Shown in pieces: positions 22,079 through 35,420 of a stretch of DNA of 64,000 nt (its first letter is position 1; every line of letters starts with the position of its first letter). The position numbers were made by a program, and so were the translations under genes. Below the pieces are notes generated by a model that did not search any database, had not been told where the DNA came from, and worked only from the letters and a program-made list of their open reading frames with translations. The stretch comes from Phymorhynchus buccinoides (lineage: Eukaryota > Mollusca > Gastropoda > Neogastropoda > Raphitomidae): positions 47,829,456-47,893,455 of the forward strand of contig CM065699.1 of assembly GCA_017654935.2 (NCBI GenBank), given 5' to 3'.

Positions 22079-22311
22079 TACCGCATTTTTTAGGACTACA
22101 AGGCGCGCCTCATTATATAAGGGCACCCCCCAAATTTTACACAATGCAGATTTTGTTATTATATTTTCTTTCTATAAGTCACATTATAAGGCGCAGGGGT
22201 CTCTGTCTGGGGGGAAAAAAGTATTGCCTTATAGTCCTTAGCGCTTAGAGCTTAAAGGTGAAGCGCTATATAAATTTTCTTAAATAAATAAAAAGTCCGA
22301 AAAGTATAGTA
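22079..22311. mobile_element. TA-flanked MITE carrying a LINE-tail insertion
   Basis: The left end is accgcattttttaggactac. The right end is interrupted: ccttatagtcc is followed by a 55-bp insert (ttagcgcttagagc to gcgctatataaattttctta) and the end resumes as aagtccgaaaagtatag. The insert is the same tail as at the LINE 3' ends. Confidence 0.7.
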
Positions 22312-22828
22312 GTATCATTTCTTTCAAAGACATTCCAGGATTCCTATAAAATGCTTAATACTGAAAAATGAAAATTGATACTGTTGAACAAACGCAAAGC
22401 AAGGAATTAAACTGCGCTCAAAATGACTGTTGTTAACTTACTTTTCATATCTCTAGATTTGTTCTGGTTTGAAAATCACAAAAATTCACAATAATTGTGC
22501 CTTATAAGATCATAAATTAAAAAGAAACAAAAAAACAGCATATGAAAATGCTGCTAAGATACCACCAGGCAAGTACATAGAGTCATTAAGACCCCCTCCT
22601 GCCCTTGAAATTCAAAATGTGTGATGCATAGAATCTTACACAAGATGTGTAACACACATACATACCAAACACACACACACCACACACCAACCACACACAC
22701 ACACACACACACTACACACACACCACTAAACAAACACACACACCACTAGACACACACATACCAAACACACACACACACACCACTACACACACACATACAT
22801 ACCAAACACACACACACATTCCTCCTAC

Positions 22829-22920
22829 CTGAGGCTGAGGGTCTGTCGTACTTCGGCAGGTGTCAGTCTCCAGGTGAGAGGCCCCGAGTTCTGACCCCAG
22901 TAATCCATGATCTCTGACAC
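22829..22920 (-). CDS. COG4: COG4 penultimate coding exon
   Basis: Encodes [20 protein letters not shown] then [10 protein letters not shown], against human [20 protein letters not shown]. Acceptor at 22921 (tgtcccag), donor gtagga at 22828, 92 nt, with 2 nt left over that pair with the first nt of the last exon. This is the conserved C-terminal helical bundle of COG4. Confidence 0.95.
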
Positions 22921-23342
22921 CTGGGACAGTTCAAACAACACATGGAATGGAAACTCTCAAATGTGCTCATAAACACACACTCACACCTACACACTACACA
23001 CACACACACACACGCGCACACACACCTACCTACACACACACACACGCACACATACACACACGCGCACACACACCTACCTACACACACACACACGCACACG
23101 CACGCACACATACACAATCCAACAAACAAACAAAAATGCACCACAATAACACTTTGATCAATGTTACACGATTTCTTTTTACCATTTTGAATTGATATCA
23201 CAACAATGCTTTCTTTTTTTTGTCCTTTGCTCTCAATCTATGAAAAGTTTGTCGCATTTTAAAATTTTATTACTTTTTAAACGTAAGGAAACCAAGCGAA
23301 AAATACATCCTCAGACAAAAAAACAATGTTTCTCAAACCTAC
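22921..23342. other. COG4 intron with CA microsatellites
   Basis: Contains (CA)n and ACCTACCT blocks at 22970-23110. No duplicated exon edges are seen here. Confidence 0.8.
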
Positions 23343-23471
23343 CCTCTCCAAGTTAAGAATGGTGGCCATTTGCGTGAGACGTGCAAACTTGTCTCTGACA
23401 GTCCACGTGGTCACTGACGACAGATAGCCAACCACTGACCGCAACTCCTTGTCAAACTGTAAACCTCCCAG
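23343..23471 (-). CDS. COG4: COG4 C-terminal exon, third from last
   Basis: Encodes [40 protein letters not shown] and LER, 43 codons in phase 0, nearly identical to human [20 protein letters not shown] and [20 protein letters not shown]. Acceptor ttttacag at 23472, donor gtaggt at 23342. Confidence 0.96.
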
Positions 23472-23567
23472 CTGTAAAATAGATCATCATCATCATCGTC
23501 ATCATCATCATCATTATTGTCATCACATCATCATCATCATCACCGTCGTCATCATCATCATCATCCC

Positions 23568-23870
23568 CCCTGTGGGGATAGCGGGGGGTCTTTTGCATAA
23601 ATAGTTCTCCCACCTTCTGGAAGCTCTGTGCTTCCTCTAATCTGTCACTATCGTTGACTCTGCCTTTTCCCTTTGCTCACTGTCATCTACTATCTTTCTG
23701 CCTTACCGGTCCATTCGCCTGCCTTTTTTCAAGAAACACTTTCAAAAAGATTTCCTCCAGCCGAAGTCGGACTTGCTTGGCCTAACCATTTCTTAGTTAG
23801 GTGCATAACGGCAGCATGACGCATCTGCGCTCAGAATTGACAGGAAACTGAGCGATCGAAGAAGAAAAAT
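23568..23870 (+). mobile_element. GAA-tailed SINE-like element
   Basis: A nearly full copy: head cctgtggggatagcgggggg, body cttctggaagctctgtgctt and ccttaccggtccattcgcct, tail ctgagcgatcgaagaagaa. It sits between (ATC)n microsatellites. Confidence 0.8.
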
Positions 23871-24020
23871 TGTCCTCATCATCATCGTCCTCATCATCAT
23901 CGTCGTCATCATCACCATCATCATCATCATCACCATCATCATCATCGTCACCATCATCATGATCATCATCACCATCATCATGATCATCGTCACCATCATC
24001 ACCATTCCTCTCTCACTCAC

Positions 24021-24122
24021 TCTGTTGAAGGAGGTCTTTCCCACAGCCTTCTCCAGTTGCACGGTGATTTCTGTGGTCACCAGGGTGACAAAGGTGTCAT
24101 AGTTGGCACTGGTCAGAGAGCT
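24021..24122 (-). CDS. COG4: COG4 C-terminal exon, fourth from last
   Basis: Encodes SSLTSANYDTFVTLVTTEIT then VQLEKAVGKTSFNR, 34 codons, parallel to human [20 protein letters not shown] and ELEKVVLKSTFNR. Acceptor gtttgacag, donor gtgagt at 24020. Confidence 0.95.
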
Positions 24123-24142
24123 CTGTCAAACACACATGCATG

Positions 24143-24143
<1 letters not shown>

Positions 24144-24174
<31 letters not shown>

Positions 24175-24245
24175 AGCGCACACACACAGTCACACACACA
24201 CAAGCGCACACGCGCACACACACATACACACACACAAGTACACAC
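24144..24245. repeat. (CA)n microsatellite
   Basis: CA repeats with a few variants, in the COG4 intron. It starts about 22 bp upstream (in gene sense) of the exon at 24021-24122. Confidence 0.9.
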
Positions 24246-24697
24246 GGTTACCACGTTACGCATAGAACAAACCCACCAGAATTACTGAATACTCAAGCTG
24301 ATTACGCGCAAGAAATTAACAATCTCAAGCACAGAAAGTTTCAATAATTTTAATAAATCCTGCAAGGTTATTGTAGCAAATTTGTGGGTTGAAGACAACT
24401 GTACCAACGTTCACAACAAATTAAAACACAGTCGAAATTGAAACCCAAAACAAAAGATTTAATAAACAAAAAGCACAAGACGAATCCTGTTTCGGGTTCA
24501 ACCCGTTGTCCAGTGCTCAATTCCTGCACCAATGTTAACAGGAACCTTAGGTGTGTCAAACAGATTCCTTGCCCCCCCCCCACACACACCTCTTTTCACC
24601 CAAACCATGTGAACAGTGTGGGATGGGGCAGTGGGTGGATGCCTCGTGCCTCCATACGGGGAGCTGGACGACCCCGATCCCTCTACGACTCTCTCCC

Positions 24698-25015
24698 CGT
24701 GGGGATACCGGGGGGTCTTTTGTACAAATAGTTCCCCCACCTTCTGGAAGTTCTGTGCTTGTAACTTCATCTAATATGTCCCTCTCTTTGACACTGCCTG
24801 TTCCCTTTGCTTGCTTTTATCTACTCTTTATTGGCCCATTCTCCTGCCCTTTCAAAAAAAAAAATCTTCCAAATAATTTTCTCCTTTGAGCTCCTCCGAA
24901 ACCGGAATGTGTCGGCTGAATGCAGCCGGGAGACCCGCGGAAACTGAAAAACGGACACATATGTGTACCTTTCCCCATATAGCCTTATCGCCTGGGAACT
25001 CTAAAAGAAGAAGAA
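24698..25015 (+). mobile_element. GAA-tailed SINE-like element, second subfamily
   Basis: Head ccgtggggataccggggggt and body as in the other copies, but the 3' part is different (gaaaccggaatgtgtcggct and gcctgggaactctaaaagaa), as also at 43745. It ends in a GAA tail. Confidence 0.8.
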
Positions 25016-25064
25016 TATCTGTACTGATGTAAGCTCTAATATGGCACAGTAAGGCTTTCTGCTA

Positions 25065-27977
25065 TACGGTATTGTACATTCTAGTGGAGAATCGTACCGT
25101 ACTGTACATCCTAGCGGAGCATTGTACCTTGAAGGTGGACACACATACTGCCCTGTACTGTACCATTCTATATGGTATTGTCCGTACTGTACATCCTAGA
25201 GGAGCATTGTACCGCACTGTACATCCTAGCGGAGCATTGCACCACACTGTACATCCTAGCGGAGCATTGTACCGTACTGTACATCCTAGCGGAGCATTGT
25301 ACCGCACTGTACATCCTAGCGGAGCATTGTACCACACTGTACATCCTAGCGGAGCATTGTACCTCACTGTACATCCTAGCGGAGCATTGTATTGTCCGTA
25401 CTGTACATCCTAGCGGAGCATTGTACCGCACTGTACATCCTAGCGGAGCATTGTCCGTACTGTACATCCTAGCGGAGCATTGTACCGCACTGTACATCCT
25501 AGCGGAGCATTGTACCGCACTGTACATCCTAGCGGAGCATTGTACCGCACTGTACATCCTAGCGGAGCATTGTACCGCACTGTACATCCTAGCGGAGCAT
25601 TGTACCGCACTGTACATCCTAGCGGAGCATTGTACCACACTGTACATCCTAGCGGAGCATTGTACCACACTGTACATCCTAGCGGAGCATTGTACCACAC
25701 TGTACATCCTAGCGGAGCATTGTACCGCACTGTACATCCTAGCGGAGCATTGTACCACACTGTACATCCTAGCGGAGCATTGTACCACACTGTACATCCT
25801 AGCGGAGCATTGTACCACACTGTACATCCTAGCGGAGCATTGTACCACACTGTACATCCTAGCGGAGCATTGTACCGCACTCTACATCCTAGCGGAGCAT
25901 TGTACCATTGTACCGCACTGTACATCCTAGCGGAGCATTGTACCGCACTGTACATCCTAGCGGAGCATTGTACCGCACTCTACATCCTAGCGGAGCATTG
26001 TACCGCACTCTACATCCTAGCGGAGCATTGTACCGCACTGTACATCCTAGCGGAGCATTGTACCGCACTGTACATCCTAGCGGAGCATTGTACCGCACTG
26101 TACATCCTAGCGGAGCATTGTACCGCACTGTACATCCTAGCGGAGCATTGTACCACACTGTACATCCTAGCGGAGCATTGTACCACACTGTACATCCTAG
26201 CGGAGCATTGTACCACACTGTACATCCTAGCGGAGCATTGTACCACACTGTACATCCTAGCGGAGCATTGTACCACACTGTACATCCTAGCGGAGCATTG
26301 TACCGCACTGTACATCCTAGCGGAGCATTGTACCACACTGTACATCCTAGCGGAGCATTGTACCGCACTGTACATCCTAGCGGAGCATTGTACCGCACTG
26401 TACATCCTAGCGGAGCATTGTACCGCACTGTACATCCTAGCGGAGCATTGTACCGCACTGTACATCCTAGCGGAGCATTGTACCGCACTGTACATCCTAG
26501 CGGAGCATTGTACCGCACTGTACATCCTAGCGGAGCATTGTACCGCACTGTACATCCTAGCGGAGCATTGTACCGCACTGTACATCCTAGCGGAGCATTG
26601 TACCTTGAAGGTGGAGAGCATGGTGTCCAGTGTCACTATACTGCCCTGTACCATACTGTACATCCTAGCGGAGCATTATACCGCACTGTACATCCTAGCG
26701 GAGCATTGTACCGCACTGTACATCCTAGCGGAGCATTGTACCGCACTGTACATCCTAGCGGAGCATTGTACCGCACTGTACATCCTAGCGGAGCATTGTA
26801 CCGCACTGTACATCCTAGCGGAGCATTGTACCACACTGTACATCCTAGCGGAGCATTGTACCGCACTGTACATCCTAGCGGAGCATTGTACCGCACTGTA
26901 CATCCTAGCGGAGCATTGTACCACACTGTACATCCTAGCGGAGCATTGTACCACACTGTACATCCTAGCGGAGCATTGTACCACACTGTACATCCTAGCG
27001 GAGCATTGTACCACACTGTACATCCTAGCGGAGCATTGTACCGCACTGTACATCCTAGCGGAGCATTGTACCGCACTGTACATCCTAGCGGAGCATTGTA
27101 CCGCACTGTACATCCTAGCGGAGCATTGTACCGCACTGTACATCCTAGCGGAGCATTGTACCGCACTGTACATCCTAGCGGAGCATTGTACCGCACTGTA
27201 CATCCTAGCGGAGCATTGTACCGCACTGTACATCCTAGCGGAGCATTGTACCGCACTGTACATCCTAGCGGAGCATTGTACCGCACTGTACATCCTAGCG
27301 GAGCATTGTACCGCACTCTACATCCTAGCGGAGCATTGTACCGCACTGTACATCCTAGCGGAGCATTGTACCGCACTGTACATCCTAGCGGAGCATTGTA
27401 CCGCACTCTACATCCTAGCGGAGCATTGTACCGCACTGTACATCCTAGCGGAGCATTGTACCGCACTGTACATCCTAGCGGAGCATTGTACCGCACTGTA
27501 CATCCTAGCGGAGCATTGTACCGCACTGTACATCCTAGCGGAGCATTGTACCGCACTGTACATCCTAGCGGAGCATTGTACCGCACTGTACATCCTAGCG
27601 GAGCATTGTACCGCACTGTACATCCTAGCGGAGCATTGTACCTTGAAGGTGGAGAGCATGGTGTCCAGTGTCACTATACTGCCCTGTACCATACTGTACA
27701 TCCTAGCGGAGCATTATACCGCACTGTACATCCTAGCGGAGCATTGTACCTTGAAGGTGCAGAGCATGGTGTCCAGTGTCACTATACTGCCCTGTACCAT
27801 ACTGTACATCCTAGCGGAGCATTATACCGCACTGTACATCCTAGCGGAGCATTGTACCGCACTGTACATCCTAGCGGAGCATTATACCGCACTGTACATC
27901 CTAGCGGAGCATTGTACCGCACTGTACATCCTAGCGGAGCATTATACCGCACTGTACATCCTAGCGGAGCATTGTAC
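25065..27977. repeat. 30-bp minisatellite, about 97 units, grown from a COG4 splice donor
   Basis: In gene sense each unit starts gtacaatgctccgctaggat, which is exactly the intron sequence after the donor at 27977. Copies of the last 45 nt of the adjoining exon are embedded at 26604-26648, 27642-27686 and 27750-27794, with a degraded one near 25127. Units differ mainly at one position (accgca, accaca). Because 30 is a multiple of 3 and the unit lacks stops in several frames, it gives long meaningless open frames. Confidence 0.97.
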
Positions 27978-28061
27978 CTTGAAGGTGGAGAGCATGGTGT
28001 CCAGTGTCACTATACTGCCCTGCACCCAGGGGTCGTTGGCTTCGTAGTTGGAGAACTCCTC
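27978..28061 (-). CDS. COG4: COG4 C-terminal exon, fifth from last
   Basis: Encodes [20 protein letters not shown] then DTMLSTFK, 28 codons, against human [20 protein letters not shown]. The acceptor is ttctctcag and the donor gtacaa at 27977. Its last 45 nt and donor are repeated inside the minisatellite that follows. Confidence 0.96.
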
Positions 28062-28139
28062 CTGAGAGAACACAAACAATGACACATTTGACACAACAAT
28101 CGAACATCATCAAAGAAAAGGACATTTTCTTAAGAGATG

Positions 28140-28660
28140 CGTGCGCACAGACACAGACACATGCACACACAGGCAGGCAGGCACACACACGCACATGTGC
28201 GTACACATGCATGCACGCATTCACACAGACACAGACAGACACACACACATTCTTACATTTTGTCTCAGATCACTGTTAGGTGGATAGACGTTAAATTAAA
28301 GAATGAACACACGCATAAAGAATGAACACACACACACACACACATATGCATGCACGCACACGCGCACGCACACACACACACACACACATGCACGCACGCA
28401 CACACACTCACACACATTTTTACATTTTGTCTAAGATTAGGTGGATAAACATTACATTAAAGAATGAATAAACACATGCACACACACATGTATGCACACG
28501 CACACACACACGTATGCACGCGTGCACACACACACGCACGCACACACACACATTCTTACATTTTGTGTAAGAACACTGTTGGATAGATGTTAAATGAAAG
28601 AATGAACACACACACATGCACACACACACTCGTATGCACGCGCACACGCACACACACACA
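28140..28660. repeat. CA/CGCA-rich simple repeat with duplicated block
   Basis: Three imperfect copies (about 28250, 28425 and 28550) of a block with cattcttacattttgt and gttaaattaaagaatgaa, separated by CA repeats. It lies in the intron between the COG4 exons at 27978 and 28664 and is not exon-derived as far as I can see. Confidence 0.75.
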
Positions 28661-28663
28661 CAC

Positions 28664-28810
28664 CTCAGTAATGTTGTGACTGGTTGACAGGAAGTTGTCG
28701 ACCAGAGGCTTTATTCGTGGCTTTATGGCGCTGGAGGTCAGCTGGGAAAATCCAAAGTCCACAACGTCCTTGAACCTTCCGGACACCGTGCCAAGGTCAG
28801 TGAGACAACT
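28664..28810 (-). CDS. COG4: COG4 C-terminal exon, sixth from last
   Basis: Encodes [40 protein letters not shown] and LSTSHNITE, 49 codons in phase 0. It parallels human [20 protein letters not shown] and [20 protein letters not shown]. Acceptor taactttcag and donor gtgtgt. The preceding exons (about 520 residues) are missing; upstream lie only a SINE and the 33-bp minisatellite up to the gap. Confidence 0.95.
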
Positions 28811-28929
28811 CTGAAAGTTAACGAGCACGATAATCAAGGCAGCTGTTGTACCATTAGAAGTTTGAAACATGATAACTAACATGAAGTGGCTACAGGTCAA
28901 TAGAAAAAAAAACAATCGGGAAAAAAACA

Positions 28930-29250
28930 CGTGGGGATACCGGGTGGGGTCTTTTGTATAAATAGTTCCCTCACCTTCTGGAAGTTCTGTGCTTGTAACT
29001 TCCTCTAATCTGTCACTCTCTTTGACTCTGCCTTTCCCCTTTGCTTACTGTCGTCTACTATCTTTCTGCCTTACCGGTCCATTCTCCTGCCTTTTTTTTT
29101 AGAAACACTTTCAAAAAGATTTCCTCCAGCCGAAGTCGGACTTGCTGGGCCTAACTATTTCTTAGCTAGGCGCATAACGCCAGCTTGATGCATCTCCGCT
29201 CATAATTGACAGGAGACTGTCTGAGCGATCGAAGAAGAAGAAAGAAGGAA
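28930..29250 (+). mobile_element. GAA-tailed SINE-like element
   Basis: A full-length copy from cgtggggataccgggtgggg to gagcgatcgaagaagaagaa. It is the best reference copy of the family in the window. Confidence 0.85.
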
Positions 29251-29561
29251 TTAAAAGTCTACACTGGCAAGAATTAACTTTGAACATGGCTCGGGACACG
29301 CAAACAGTTCCAAGACATTTAGCTTTGACTCGGTTCAACTGTGCAGGACCCGAGGATCTTCGACATTTGAAAGCGAGAGAGAAAAATCATAAATAATATG
29401 ACTAACAATTATCATCCTTATCCACAAGCAAACTGAAAGAACAAGGCCATTTGATCACATGTATAAGTGAGTGGGCATGAAGATAGAACGACTGAAAGAC
29501 TGAAAACAAACTGAACAAAAAAACAAATCAGACATCCTCTTTCTCTCTCTCTTCAGACTCT

Positions 29562-32500
29562 CTTTAATGATTTGAATTGTTATTAGGACCCCCCCTTTAA
29601 TGATTTGAATTGTTATTAGGACCCCCCCTTTAATGATTTGAATTGTTATTAGGACCCCCCTTTAATGATTTGAATTGTTATTAGGACCCCCTTTTTAATG
29701 ATTTGAATTGTTATTAGGACCCCCCTTTTAATGATTTGAATTGTTATTAGGACCCCCCTTTTTAATGATTTGAATTGTTATTAGGACCCCCCCTTTTAAT
29801 GATTTGAATTGTTATTAGGACCCCCCCCTTTTAATGATTTGAATTGTTATTAGGATCCCCCCTTTTAATGATTTGAATTGTTATTAGGACCCCCCCTTTT
29901 AATGATTTGAATTGTTATTAGGACCCCCCCCCTTTTAATGATTTGAATTGTTATTAGGACCCCCCCCCCTTTAATGATTTGAATTGTTATTAGGACCCCC
30001 CTTTAATGATTTGAATTGTTATTAGGACCCCCCCCCTTTTAATGATTTGAATTGTTATTAGGACCCCCCCCCCCCCTTTTAATGATTTGAATTGTTATTA
30101 GGACCCCCCTTTTAATGATTTGAATTGTTATTAGGACCCCCCCCCCTTTAATGATTTGAATTGTTATTAGGACCCCCCTTTTAATGATTTGAATTGTTAT
30201 TAGGACCCCCTTTTTAATGATTTGAATTGTTATTAGGACCCCCCCTTTTAATGATTTGAATTGTTATTAGGACCCCCCTTTTAATGATTTGAATTGTTAT
30301 TAGGACCCCCCTTTTTAATGATTTGAATTGTTATTAGGACCCCCCTTTTTAATGATTTGAATTGTTATTAGGACCCCCTTTAATGATTTGAATTGTTATT
30401 TTTTAATGATTTGAATTGTTATTAGGACCCCCCTTTTAATGATTTGAATTGTTATTAGGACCCCCTTTTTAATGATTTGAATTGTTATTAGGACCCCCCC
30501 TTTTTAATGATTTGAATTGTTATTAGGACCCCCCTTTTAATGATTTGAATTGTTATTAGGACCCCCCCCCCTTTTAATGATTTGAATTGTTATTAGGACC
30601 CCCCCCTTTTAATGATTTGAATTGTTATTAGGACCCCCCTTTAATGATTTGAATTGTTTTGACCCCCCTTTTAAATTGTTATTAGGACCCCCCCCCTTTA
30701 ATGATTTGAATTGTTATTAGGACCCCCCTTTTAATGATTTGAATTGTTATTAGGACCCCCCCTTTTAATGATTTGAATTGTTATTAGGACCCCCCTTTTA
30801 ATGATTTGAATTGTTATTAGGACCCCCCCCCCCCTCCCTTTAATGATTTGAATTGTTATTAGGACCCCCCTTTTAATGATTTGAATTGTTATTAGGACCC
30901 CCCCTTTTAATGATTTGAATTGTTATTAGGACCCCCCCTTTTTAATGATTTGAATTGTTATTAGGACCCCCCCTTTTAATGATTTGAATTGTTATTAGGA
31001 CCCCCCTTTTAATGATTTGAATTGTTATTAGGACCCCCCTTTTAATGATTTGAATTGTTATTAGGACCCCCTTTTTAATGATTTGAATTGTTATTAGGAC
31101 CCTCCCTTTTAATGATTTGAATTGTTATTAGGACCCCCCTTTTAATGATTTGAATTGTTATTAGGACCCCCCCTTTTAATGATTTGAATTGTTATTAGGA
31201 CCCCTCCCTTTTAATGATTTGAATTGTTATTAGGACCCCCTTTTAATGATTTGAATTGTTATTAGGACCCCCCTTTTAATGATTTGAAATTAGGACCCCC
31301 TTTTAATGTTATTAGGACCCCCCTTTTAATGATTTGAATTGTTATTAGGACCCCCCCTTTTAATGATTTGAATTGTTATTAGGACCCCCTTTTTAATGAT
31401 TTGAATTGTTATTAGGACCCCCTTTTAATGATTTGAATTGTTATTAGGACCCCCTTTTTAATGATTTGAATTGTTATTAGGACCCCCTTTAATGATTTGA
31501 ATTGTTATTTTTAATGATTTGAATTGTTATTAGGACCCCCCTTTTAATGATTTGAATTGTTATTAGGACCCCCCTTTTAATGATTTGAATTGTTATTAGG
31601 ACCCCCCTTTTAATGATTTGAATTGTTATTAGGACCCCCCCTTTTAATGATTTGAATTGTTATTAGGACCCCCCTTTTAATGATTTGAATTGTTATTAGG
31701 ACCCCCTTTTTAATGATTTGAATTGTTATTAGGACCCCCTTTAATGATTTGAATTGTTATTTTTAATGATTTGAATTGTTATTAGGACCCCCCCTTTTAA
31801 TGATTTGAATTGTTATTAGGACCCCCCTTTTAATGATTTGAATTGTTATTAGGACCCCCCTTTTAATGATTTGAATTGTTATTAGGACCCCCCTTTTGAA
31901 TGATTTGAATAATGATTTGAATTGTTATTAGGACCCCCTTTTAATGATTTGAATTGTTATTAGGACCCCCCTTTAATGATTTGAATTGTTATTAGGACCC
32001 CCCTTTTAATGATTTGAATTGTTATTAGGACCCCCCTTTTAATGATTTGAATTGTTATTAGGACCCCCCTTTTAATGATTTGAATTGTTATTAGGACCCC
32101 CCCTTTTAATGATTTGAATTGTTATTAGGACCCCCCTTTTAATGATTTGAATTGTTATTAGGACCCCCCTTTTAATGATTTGAATTGTTATTAGGACCCC
32201 CCTTTTAATGATTTGAATTGTTATTAGGACCCCCCCCCTTTTAATGATTTGAATTGTTATTAGGACCCCCCTTTTAATGATTTGAATTGTTATTAGGACC
32301 CCCCTTTTAATGATTTGAATTGTTATTAGGACCCCCCTTTTAATGATTTGAATTGTTATTAGGACCCCCCTTTTAATGATTTGAATTGTTATTAGGACCC
32401 CCCCCTTTTAATGATTTGAATTGTTATTAGGACCCCCTTTTTAATGATTTGAATTGTTATTAGGACCCCCCTTTTAATGATTTGAATTGTTATTAGGACC

Positions 32501-35420
32501 CCCCTTTTAATGATTTGAATTGTTATTAGGACCCCCTTTTTAATGATTTGAATTGTTATTAGGACCCCCCCTTTAATGATTTGAATTGTTATTAGGACCC
32601 CCCTTTTAATGATTTGAATTGTTATTAGGACCCCCCTTTTAATGATTTGAATTGTTATTAGGACCCCCCTTTTAATGATTTGAATTGTTATTAGGACCCC
32701 CTTTTAATGATTTGAATTGTTATTAGGACCCCCTTTTTAATGATTTGAATTGTTATTAGGACCCCCTTTTTAATGATTTGAATTGTTATTAGGACCCCCT
32801 TTTTAATGATTTGAATTGTTATTAGGACCCCCTTTTTAATGATTTGAATTGTTATTAGGACCCCCCTTTTAATGATTTGAATTGTTATTAGGACCCCCCC
32901 TTTTAATGATTTGAATTGTTATTAGGACCCCCCTTTTAATGATTTGAATTGTTATTAGGACCCCCTTTTTAATGATTTGAATTGTTATTAGGACCCCCCT
33001 TTTAATGATTTGAATTGTTATTAGGACCCCCTTTTAATGATTTGAATTGTTATTTTTAATGATTTGAATTGTTATTAGGACCCCCTTTTTAATGATTTGA
33101 ATTGTTATTAGGACCCCCTTTTTAATGATTTGAATTGTTATTAGGACCCCCCTTTTAATGATTTAATGATTTGACCCCCCCTTTTAAATTTGAATTGTTA
33201 TTATTAGGACCCCCCCCCCCCCCCTTTTAATGATTTGAATTGTTATTAGGACCCCCCTTTTAATGATTTGAATTGTTATTAGGACCCCCCTTTTAATGAT
33301 TTGAATTGTTATTAGGACCCCCCTTTTAATGATTTGAATTGTTATTAGGACCCCCCCCCTTTTAATGATTTGAATTGTTATTAGGACCCCCTTTTAATGA
33401 TTTGAATTGTTATTAGGACCCCCCCCTTTTAATGATTTGAATTGTTATTAGGACCCCCCTTTTAATGATTTGAATTGTTATTAGGACCCCCTTTTTAATG
33501 ATTTGAATTGTTATTAGGACCCCCTTTTTAATGATTTGAATTGTTATTAGGACCCCCTTTTTAATGATTTGAATTGTTATTAGGACCCCCCCCCCTTTTA
33601 ATGATTTGAATTGTTATTAGGACCCCCCTTTTAATGATTTGAATTGTTATTAGGACCCCCTTTTTAATGATTTGAATTGTTATTAGGACCCCCTTTTTAA
33701 TGATTTGAATTGTTATTAGGACCCCCCTTTTAATGATTTGAATTGTTATTAGGACCCCCCCTTTTTAATGATTTGAATTGTTATTAGGACCCCCCCTTTA
33801 ATGATTTGAATTGTTATTAGGACCCCCTTTTTAATGATTTGAATTGTTATTAGGACCCCCCCCCCTTTAATGATTTGAATTGTTATTAGGACCCCCCCTT
33901 TTAATGATTTGAATTGTTATTAGGACCCCCCTTTTAATGATTTGAATTGTTATTAGGACCCCCCTTTTAATGATTTGAATTGTTATTAGGACCCCCTTTT
34001 AATGATTTGAATTGTTATTAGGACCCCCCTTTAATGATTTGAATTGTTATTAGGACCCCCCCTTTTAATGATTTGAATTGTTATTAGGACCCCCCCTTTT
34101 AATGATTTGAATTGTTATTAGGACCCCCCCCCTTTTAATGATTTGAATTGTTATTAGGACCCCCCCTTTTAATGATTTGAATTGTTATTAGGACCCCCCC
34201 TTTTTAATGATTTGAATTGTTATTAGGACCCCCCCTTTTAATGATTTGAATTGTTATTAGGACCCCCCTTTTAATGATTTGAATTGTTATTAGGACCCCC
34301 CTTTTAATGATTTGAATTGTTATTAGGACCCCCCTTTTAATGATTTGAATTGTTATTAGGACCCCCCCTTTAATGATTTGAATTGTTATTAGGACCCCCC
34401 TTTTAATGATTTGAATTGTTATTAGGACCCCCTTTTTAATGATTTGAATTGTTATTAGGACCCCCCTTTTAATGATTTGAATTGTTATTAGGACCCCCCC
34501 TTTAATGATTTGAATTGTTATTAGGACCCCCCTTTAATGATTTGAATTGTTATTTTTAATGATTTGAATTGTTATTAGGACCCCCCTTTTAATGATTTGA
34601 ATTGTTATTAGGACCCCCCTTTTAATGATTTGAATTGTTATTTTTAATGATTTGAATTGTTATTAGGACCCCCCCCCTTTTAATGATTTGAATTGTTATT
34701 AGGACCCCCCTTTTAATGATTTGAATTGTTATTAGGACCCCCCTTTTAATGATTTGAATTGTTATTAGGACCCCCCTTTTAATGATTTGAATTGTTATTA
34801 GGACCCCCCTTTTAATGATTTGAATTGTTATTAGGACCCCCCCTTTTAATGATTTGAATTGTTATTAGGACCCCCCTTTTAATGATTTGAATTGTTATTA
34901 GGACCCCCCCTTTTAATGATTTGAATTGTTATTAGGACCCCCCTTTAATGATTTGAATTGTTATTAGGACCCCCCCTTTTAATGATTTGAATTGTTATTA
35001 GGACCCCCTTTTTAATGATTTGAATTGTTATTAGGACCCCCCTTTTAATGATTTGAATTGTTATTAGGACCCCCCCCCCCTTTTAATGATTTGAATTGTT
35101 ATTAGGACCCCCTTTTTAATGATTTAGGACCCCCCCTTTAATGATTTGTTATTAGGACCCCCTTTTTAATGATTTGAATTGTTATTAGGACCCCCCTTTT
35201 AATGATTTGAATTGTTATTAGGACCCCCCTTTTAATGATTTGAATTGTTATTAGGACCCCCCCTTTAATGATTTGAATTGTTATTAGGACCCCCCTTTAA
35301 TGATTTGAATTGTTATTAGGACCCCCCCTTTTAATGATTTGTTATTAGGACCCCCTTTTTAATGATTTGAATTGTTATTAGGAATTTGTTATTAGGACCC
35401 CCCTTTTAATGATTTGAATT
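29562..35420. repeat. 33-bp minisatellite, about 175 units, runs into the gap
   Basis: The unit aatgatttgaattgttatta plus ggacccccctttt varies mainly in the lengths of its C run (5-14) and T run (3-5). A few units are deleted internally. The array continues to the N run, so its true length is unknown. Confidence 0.97.

Noticed and set aside
25480..28047. Open frame of 855 codons, with others of 200-700 codons on both strands
   Set aside because: They are the 30-bp minisatellite read in stop-free frames. The true coding part is only the COG4 exon at 27978-28061 on the minus strand.
29562..35420. CRISPR-like regular repeats
   Set aside because: The repeats are directly adjacent with no unique spacers, and the genome is eukaryotic.
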